Shown here: positions 22,497 to 28,771 of the stretch, piece after piece | Position numbering within the stretch: the first letter of the stretch is position 1 | Layout: every line of letters starts with the position of its first letter | Source of the DNA: Ustulina deusta | Lineage: Eukaryota > Ascomycota > Sordariomycetes > Xylariales > Xylariaceae | Length of the DNA stretch: 28,771 nucleotides | Assembly: GCA_023159155.1 (NCBI GenBank) | Contig: JAJNNX010000106.1 | Location: 1 to 28,771 of the forward strand | Reading direction: 5' to 3' | Notes under the pieces: generated by a model | What the model was told of the DNA's origin: nothing | What the model saw: only the letters and a program-made list of their open reading frames with translations | The model's database searches: none | Position numbers and translations under genes: made by a program

Positions 22497-23222
22497 CTTT
22501 ATTAAATTAAAATTTTAATTAGTTAGACTTTTTAAAATTTTTTAAAAATAAAAATTTAGTTATATCTTTAATTTATTTAACTTTTATAAAATAAAAATTT
22601 TGTTTTATACTAACTAATTATAAAAAATATTAATAATAAAATAAAATTTAACATTAAACAAATTAAATAATTAAAAGTATATAAAAAAACAAAAAACTAT
22701 AATATTAGGTTGCTTAAAAAAGCTATAATTTTAATAATATTTAATATATAGCTTAAAATTTTAAAAATATACTAATTAAACTTAATTAATTTTATAAAAC
22801 TTATAAAAAAACTTTTAAATTTTTTATAAAATTATAAAAATAAATATATATAATAATAACTAACAAATTTATAAACAATTATAAAAATAATAATAAAGTA
22901 ATATAATATAAAAAACTATATAAACTTAATATTATTAGTAATTTTAAATTAAAACTATATTTAAATTTTTAGTTTTAAAAAGAAGTAATATAATAGTTAG
23001 TATAGTTTTAGCAAGACTTGCAAGAACTTTAGATTTATATAGCAATAAAATAAGAAATCTATGCACGGATTAACCTATAACTTTATAGCTATATATATAG
23101 AGTCTATATTTACCTACTTTATAAACTTTGAATTTTTTTTTTTTTTTTTTTTTTTAGCTTAGAGTCTTTGTCTATAGTATTAATAAACTAGCTATAGAAG
23201 CTTTACTCGACTGATTATAACA
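22497..23222 (+). mobile_element. Tandem duplication of the C 3' end plus LTR (C4)
   Basis: 22497-22993 repeats about 21730-22265 in the same orientation (TTAATTAGTTAGAC near 22513 against TTAATTAATTAGAC near 21737), and is followed by another LTR, C4, at 22994-23222. C4 is the least mutated of the first four copies: it keeps GCAAGACTTGCAAGAAC and CTATGCACGG, and has a run of 23 T. Upstream of it AAAAAGAAG is a possible polypurine tract. The structure suggests unequal recombination, or a second element joined to the first through its 3' region. Confidence 0.65.
22994..23222 (+). repeat. C-family LTR, copy C4
   Basis: Starts TAGTTAGTATAG, ends CTGATTATAACA. TATA-like GCTATATATATAGAG near 23087 and TAGCTTAGAGTC near 23156 match the other copies. 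Preceded by duplicated 3' internal sequence, so it is a 3' LTR. Confidence 0.8.
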
Positions 23223-23842
23223 ATATTTAGGTCTGCTTTAATATTAAAATAAAAATAAATAAAAGTTTTTATATTAAAATTTTATTATTAGGCCTGCTTT
23301 ATACTAAAAAATATTAAAAGTTGTTTTTAATATATTTATAAATAAATAAAAATATTTATAATTTATATTTATTAAAAAATAAATTTTATTAAAATTATTT
23401 AGTAAATTATATTATTATTTAAAGTTTTATTTTATAAATATAAAAAAAATATAAAACATATATATTTAAAATATAAAAAATAAGCTTTATATATATATAA
23501 AAATCAATTTTTTTTAAAGAAATTACTAATAAATAAAAGCTTAAGTAGTATAAAATTTGTTTAATTTTATAGTAAAAAAAGCGTAGTTTTTTAAATATTT
23601 TAAATATAATTTGATTAGTTTTAATTAGTTTTATTATTAATAATTAAACTTACATAGAATTATATTAATTTTAATTTTAAACATTTTAAAATATATATTT
23701 TTACTATTTTTTTTATTTAATATAAAACTTAATATATTATAAAATTAATTATATTTTTAATAAACTATTTATATATAGTTTTATTAAACTAAAAAAAACT
23801 ATGAATATAAAATTATTTAAATAATATATAATATATATATAA
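23223..23842. other. AT-rich relic between LTRs C4 and C5
   Basis: About 620 bp. AGGTCTGCTTTAATA (near 23230) and AGGCCTGCTTTATACTA (near 23290) form a loose direct repeat about 60 bp apart. No ORF and no identified family. Confidence 0.45.
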
Positions 23843-24030
23843 TAATTAATATAGTTTTAGCAAAACTTATAAAAACTCTAGACCTATATAGTAATAAAAT
23901 AAAAAGTCTATATATAAACTAACTTATAATTTTATAGCTATATATATAAAGTTTATATTTATTTATTTTATAAATTTTGATTTTAATTTTTTTTTTTTTT
24001 TTTAGCTTAAAGGTTTTATTTATAATATTA
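23843..24030 (+). repeat. C-family LTR, copy C5 (5' LTR with internal deletion)
   Basis: Starts TAATTAATATAG and carries the usual landmarks including 17 T (23987-24003). About 45 bp near the 3' end (the AAACTAGCTATA...TTATAAC part of other copies) are missing, so AATATTA runs straight into CTTTAAG. Followed by the C leader, so it is a 5' LTR. Confidence 0.7.
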
Positions 24031-25234
24031 CTTTAAGTTTATTAATTATTTATTAATAAATATTTAATAAATATATATTTTTTATTTTATTATAATTAAT
24101 AAAATATAAAAAAACTTTTTTTTAATTATATATTTAATATAAAAAACTATCTATTTTATAATATAAACTTAATTTTAATATAACTTTAAAAAAACTTTAA
24201 ATTTTTATATTATTTAAAAATTAATTATTTATAAAAAACTTAATTTTAAATATTTTAAATTTATTTTTAGTTTTTAAACAATTAAAATAATTTTAGCTAT
24301 TAAGTATAACTAGTTTATTATTTTTAAATAATTTTAAAAAAAGAATTTTTATAAAAAAAAAAAACTTTATATTAAACTTTTTTATAAATATTTTAAACAA
24401 ACTAATAGTTAAAAAAAATCTGAAAAAAACCAAAAAATTAAAACTCAAAAAAATAAAATCTAAACTAAAACTAAAACAATTTAAAATAAATAATATATTT
24501 AAATATATATTAAAAAATATTAGAACTATATAAGTTTATAACTTTATATTAGTTTTAATAGAATTTTTTTAATAAATAAAAAAATAAAACATTAGTTTTT
24601 TATTATATTTATTTTAATATTTTTAAAAAATAATTATAATTTAATAATAAAAGATATATTTAAAAATATTAATTTTAAACTTTTTAGTTTTATTACTTTA
24701 TTTATTTTTTATTTTATTAGTTTATTTTTTAGTATTTTAAACCTTATTTATATTAAAAAAGCTAAAATAGAAAAAATTAATTCTAGTAAGTTTATAAAAA
24801 ATAAAAAATAATTTAATAATTAGGTTTATAAATTAATAAAAAAGTTAAATAAAAATATTACTATTTTTTAAACTAAAAATAACTAATTTTAATATATTAT
24901 AAACTAATTAAAAGATTATTTAATAATATTACTAAAATAATCTAAGTTTTATTAATAGTTTATTATAATTTTAATTAAATAGTTATTATATATAAAATAG
25001 TTTAAGTTTATATATATAAAACTAATAAAAATATTAACTAGCTAAATTATAATAAAAATATAAATTATAGGACTATTTTTATATAAATTTAAATATTTTT
25101 TATAAATTATTTATTAATAAAATTATTAAATTAATATATAATATTAAACAAACTTATAAAAACTACTAATAAACTAAACTTATAAGCTTAACTAAATAAA
25201 AATCTAATTTAAATAATTAAATTTTTAATAAACT
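24031..25234 (+). mobile_element. C element internal region, interrupted by X
   Basis: 24031-24212 is the leader shared with C2 and C6. 24213-24590 is absent from the C2-C3 element but matches, in reverse complement, X at about 10492-10690 over part of its length. 24591-25234 parallels 17905 to about 18505. The match stops exactly where the X LTR starts (25235): both read AATAAACTTATT and then part company. No coding frame survives. Confidence 0.6.
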
Positions 25235-25480
25235 TATTACGGACCAACAAGGGGAACGGACTATTAGCAGACCAAAAGAAGGCACCTAAAAAGTGGGGGA
25301 CTAGGCCGGGCTAGGTAAAGGACCACAAAGCCAGGTATAAGTTATATAACAAGTCACCTAGTCACCCGAATTACCTAGATCACTACAGAAATAATTATAG
25401 TAATCGCAGTAATAAGTCACTTAGTCACCCGGGTTACCTAGATTACTACAGGAGTAATTATAATAATTGCAGTAATTAAA
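25235..25480 (+). repeat. 5' LTR of a plus-strand X element, weakly mutated
   Basis: Begins TATTACGGACCAACAAGG (ancestrally TGTTACGG) and keeps G+C such as GGGGGACTAGGCCGGGC near 25299. It aligns with the complement of 14862-15066 at its start and in the downstream leader (AGCTATAAAGTTATAAA near 25510). The 3' end is uncertain by some tens of bases. It contains a 63-bp tandem pair at 25348-25473. Confidence 0.6.
25348..25473. repeat. 63-bp tandem duplication in the X LTR
   Basis: Unit 1 (25348-25410) and unit 2 (25411-25473) share AAGTCAC.TAGTCACCCG, TTACCTAGAT.ACTACAG and TAATTATA.TAAT.GCAGT. They differ almost only by transitions (CCGAATT/CCGGGTT, CAGAAATAA/CAGGAGTAA), and each unit is the more mutated at different sites. 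Confidence 0.85.
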
Positions 25481-28350
25481 TAAAAAAGTTATTAAAATAA
25501 AAATAAAAATAGCTATAAAGTTATAAATATATTTATTATATTTTATAGTTAAATAGTTCTTTTTTACTATTTAATCTAAGTATATAGTTAGTTTTTAGAA
25601 TTAGTTATATAAAAGTTTATTTTTTAATAAATATTACAAAAAAATCAGATCTATTATAACTTTGACTTTTTATTAAACAAACTTATATTATTATAATACT
25701 ATAGCAAACTATTATATTAGTTTATTTAATATAGCAAAGTTATTATATTTCAAATAATTATTGTTTAGTTAATGTTTAAATAAACCTATTTAATTACTAA
25801 TATAAAATAGTTTTTATAAAATTAATTTTAAAACAAGTATAATAATTATTTAATTTAAATAAAATAATAAATAATTTAAACATTAAATAACATAACTAAT
25901 AAACTAAAAAAAATATAAGCTTATATAACTAATAAAGTTTAATAAAAAACTTAAAGCAACTTATAAGATTTATAATATAAGTTAAAATATATATTTAATA
26001 TTATAACAAAAATTTTATAAAAAAAAAAAAAAAGTATAATATATAATAGAATATTTTATTAGAAACGCTTTAAAATAATTTAAACTTATAATAAAAAACT
26101 ATATAAAATAAAAAAATTAAATTGTAATAATAATATAAACATAGTATTTAAAAATATTATAAAGGTTAAAATAGTATTAATAAATATATAAAAAAATTTT
26201 AAAAAAAAAATACTAAGCTAAATAAAAACTTATAATAATATATTAAAAAATATATATATAATATATAGCTAAATTTAAAAAAGTTCTAATATAAACTTTA
26301 TAAATAAACGTTAATACGCTAATAATAATATTTTATAATAAACTAAAAAAGTTAGTTTAAAATAAGTTATATATAAATAAAAAACTAAAGAAATTTAAAA
26401 ACTATATTATTTAAGCTATTAAGATTAATAACTAATTTTATAAATAATAATAAAATATGTTTTATTTAATAAATATTAAAAAGTAATAAATATTAAAATT
26501 AATAGCTACAAGGACCTATATAAAACCTATAGAACTTAATATAACTAATAAAAATAAAAACGAAACCAAAAGTAAGTATTATAACTATAATTAAAAAAAG
26601 TATTCTTTTTAAAACTATAACAAACTATAAAAAGAATAGAAATATAAAAATATAAAATAAGCTAAAGCTATAATAATAATAATAATTACTATAATAAAAA
26701 AATATTTAATATATTTAAATTTATGAAAAATATGCTTAAACTATTTATATATAAAAAAGTTTTAATAAGCTATAAAATAAAAATATATATATTATAAAGA
26801 ACTTAAAAGATTTATATAGTATAATAATAAAATAGTAAGATTATTAGAAAAATTCACTATAAATAGATATATAATTAATTAAACTAAGCGTTTTGATATA
26901 TATTAATATAGAAATGATAAAATTTGTTTATTTATTTTATTAGTAAAAGATTAGGAAAAACAAAACAAAATAAATATTTAAGTAATGTAAAAAATAATTA
27001 TAATATATATTTAGTTTATAATAACTATAAAAATAATAAATACTTAAATAAAAATATATATTATTAGATTATTTAAATATAATATAATTATAAAAAACAA
27101 AACTAAAAGTTATATTAATATAAAAACAAATATAAATATAATATTTATAACTAAAAAATATAATTAATATAAAATGTTATTAATAAATAATAGCTTAATA
27201 AAAATCTAAATTATAAAAGATTAGCATAAAAATAATAATATTTAAAATAAATTAAAATTATATTTATAAAAAAATAATAATTAAATAATATAATATTTAA
27301 ATTAATTTAAAAAAATATTACTAAACTAAAAACTTAATAAAATTAATAAAAAAAGAAAGTTCTATAATATAAATTATTTTATATTAAAAAATAAAACTAG
27401 ATTATTAAATATAAAATTTTTAATAAACTATAAAAATTAAATAATATAATTTTAGTAGGAGCTAGAACAAATATATTAAAAAATCTAAAAATAATAATAA
27501 AATTTATTTTAAAAAGTTATTATTATAATAGTATTATAAAAAACAAAAAGAAATTTAGTATTAAAAAGAAATAAAAAATATAATATAGTTTTATAATATA
27601 TTATATAATAAATAAAATTAAAATATATAGTTTTAAAATAAATTAAATAAAAAATACTAGATAAGTTATATTTAAAAAAAAATGATTAAAAAGTTAGTAT
27701 TAATTTATTATAATTTTTAGAAATTTATTATATTTAAACAAAATTTATATTAATTTTTAAAATATATTAATAATATATACTAATATTATATTATAAAAAA
27801 GTATAAATATTATAAAAAATTTATAATATATATTATTAATAAAAAAAAACAAAATAATATTAAAAAAATAAAAATTAATAATTATTAAAAAAAACAAACT
27901 AATAAAATAATATATAATAAAAAAACAAGTTATAACAATAAACTAAATTAAGCATAAATTAAATATATAAATATAAATATAAAAAATAATAATAATAATT
28001 ATAAAAAATTAATAATTAATTTAATTTATTAAAAAAATATTTATAAATATTAAAGTTTAAATAAGTTTTATTTTATTATAAATTATTAAAAGTTTAAAAT
28101 ATTTATAAAATTTAAAAATAAGCTTTATTTATTTATAATTATTAATAAAAAAAAACTATAAAAAGTTTTTTTAATGTTTTAAAATATAAAAAAATATTAT
28201 ATTATAATATAATGTTAAAAGTATTGTAGTTATAAATAAGTAATTTTAAATAAATTAAAATATAGGCTAATTTTAATGAAATATATTAAAAAAACTAAAA
28301 AAGAAAATTAAATAAATTTAAAAAAAATAAAGTTTATAATATATATATAA
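25481..28350 (+). mobile_element. X-family retrotransposon, plus strand, 5' part with gag relic
   Basis: Reverse-complement partner of 12250-14861. Anchors include ATCAGATCTATTATAA near 25648 with its complement near 14680, and the zinc-knuckle region near 26577 with 13750-13785. All frames are closed. It ends where LTR C6 begins (28351), so the rest of the element, if present, lies beyond C6 and outside the window. Confidence 0.65.
26577..26618 (+). pseudogene. Relic of a gag-type CCHC zinc knuckle
   Basis: In the frame starting at 26577, TAT codons fall at codons 1, 4, 9 and 14 (26577, 26586, 26601, 26616), which is exactly the CX2CX4HX4C spacing of retroelement Gag zinc knuckles. TAT is what Cys TGT (G-to-A) and His CAT (C-to-T) both become under RIP. 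Lysine-type AAA/AAG codons surround it, as usual in nucleocapsid regions. TAT is common in this DNA, so the match alone could be chance; support comes from its position about 1.3 kb downstream of an LTR start and from partial conservation in the minus-strand copy. Confidence 0.45.
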
Positions 28351-28574
28351 TAGTTAATATAGTCCTTAGCAAGACCTGCAAGGATTCTAACCCACATAGC
28401 AATAAAATAGGAAGTCTATGCACGGACTAACTTATAACTTGCAGCTATATATATAGAGTTTATATCTACCTCCTTATAAACTCTAACTTTTTTTTTTTTT
28501 TTTTTTTAGTTTTAAAATTTTATTTATAGTATTAATAAACTAGCTATAAAAGTTTTATTTAACTAATTATAACA
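28351..28574 (+). repeat. C-family LTR, copy C6 (5' LTR), best preserved
   Basis: Starts TAGTTAATATAGTCCTTAGC and ends AATTATAACA. It keeps AAGACCTGCAAGG and CTATGCACGGAC, has 20 T at 28488-28507, and is followed by CTACTTTAAGCTTATTAATT, the C leader, so it is a 5' LTR. It interrupts X sequence at 28351 and is therefore younger than that X insertion. Confidence 0.8.
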
Positions 28575-28771
28575 CTACTTTAAGCTTATTAATTATTATT
28601 AATAATATTTAATAAATATATTTATTTTATTTTATTATAATTAGCAAAATATAAATAAACTTTTTTTTTAATTATATATTTAATATAAAAATTATATTTT
28701 ATATATAAACTAACTTTAATATAATTTTGATAAAACTTTTAATTTTTATATTATTAAATTTCAATATTTAT
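28575..28771 (+). mobile_element. Leader of a C element running off the window
   Basis: Matches 17730-17893 and 24031-24212 (ATTATAATTAGCAAAATATA near 28634, then TTTTTTTTTAATTATATATT). It is cut by the window edge, and its interior cannot be assessed. Confidence 0.7.

Noticed and set aside
1..28771. Mitochondrial genome fragment
   Set aside because: No rRNA, tRNA or respiratory gene in 28.8 kb, and the many LTR-type repeats with transition-only divergence indicate nuclear repeat DNA.

Overview
This window contains no intact gene. It is extremely AT-rich, with stop codons in every frame. It looks like a nuclear AT-isochore of a filamentous ascomycete (Pezizomycotina) in which repeats have been eroded by RIP-like C-to-T and G-to-A mutation. 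The evidence is internal: wherever two copies of a repeat can be compared (6346/10285, 2189/16907, the six copies of one LTR), they differ mainly by transitions that turn C into T or G into A, and TpA dominates. Only short islands keep normal base composition. The genus cannot be named from the sequence. I found no tRNA, rRNA, mitochondrial gene or CRISPR array.

Layout. (1) 1-2188: unassigned AT-rich relic. (2) 2189-2439: LTR-like repeat D1; its partner D2 is at 16907-17156. (3) 2440-3852: 3' end of a 'C-family' LTR element, ending in LTR C1. (4) 3853-6345 and 10492-15066: one minus-strand 'X-family' LTR retrotransposon (5' LTR at 14862-15066) split by an insertion. (5) 6346-10491: the inserted 'B' element, with direct terminal repeats, a 4-bp target duplication, no coding capacity, and an interior of about 17 diverged palindromic units. 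(6) 8778-8980: a 203-bp TG...CA element with a perfect 5-bp target duplication, inserted into B. (7) 15912-16017: a 106-bp TG...CA element, also with a perfect 5-bp duplication. (8) 17503-22496: a complete but RIP-destroyed C element between LTRs C2 and C3, followed by a tandem duplication of its 3' end (to 23222). (9) 23843-25234: start of another C element, cut by the 5' end of a plus-strand X copy (25235-28350), which is itself cut by a further C LTR (28351-28574).

How the parts relate. The window is a nested graveyard. B sits in X and the 203-bp element sits in B; X sits in C and C sits in X, so both families were mobile over overlapping periods. C elements carry internal sequence homologous to X but different LTRs. 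The X gag relic is recognisable only by the spacing of TAT codons, which keeps a CX2CX4HX4C zinc-knuckle pattern at 26577-26618. The two short elements and parts of the B, D and X LTRs escaped most mutation, as expected for RIP, which spares short duplications. They also hold the best RNA-like or DNA secondary structure in the window. Alignments were made by eye, so element boundaries are approximate unless a target duplication is quoted.
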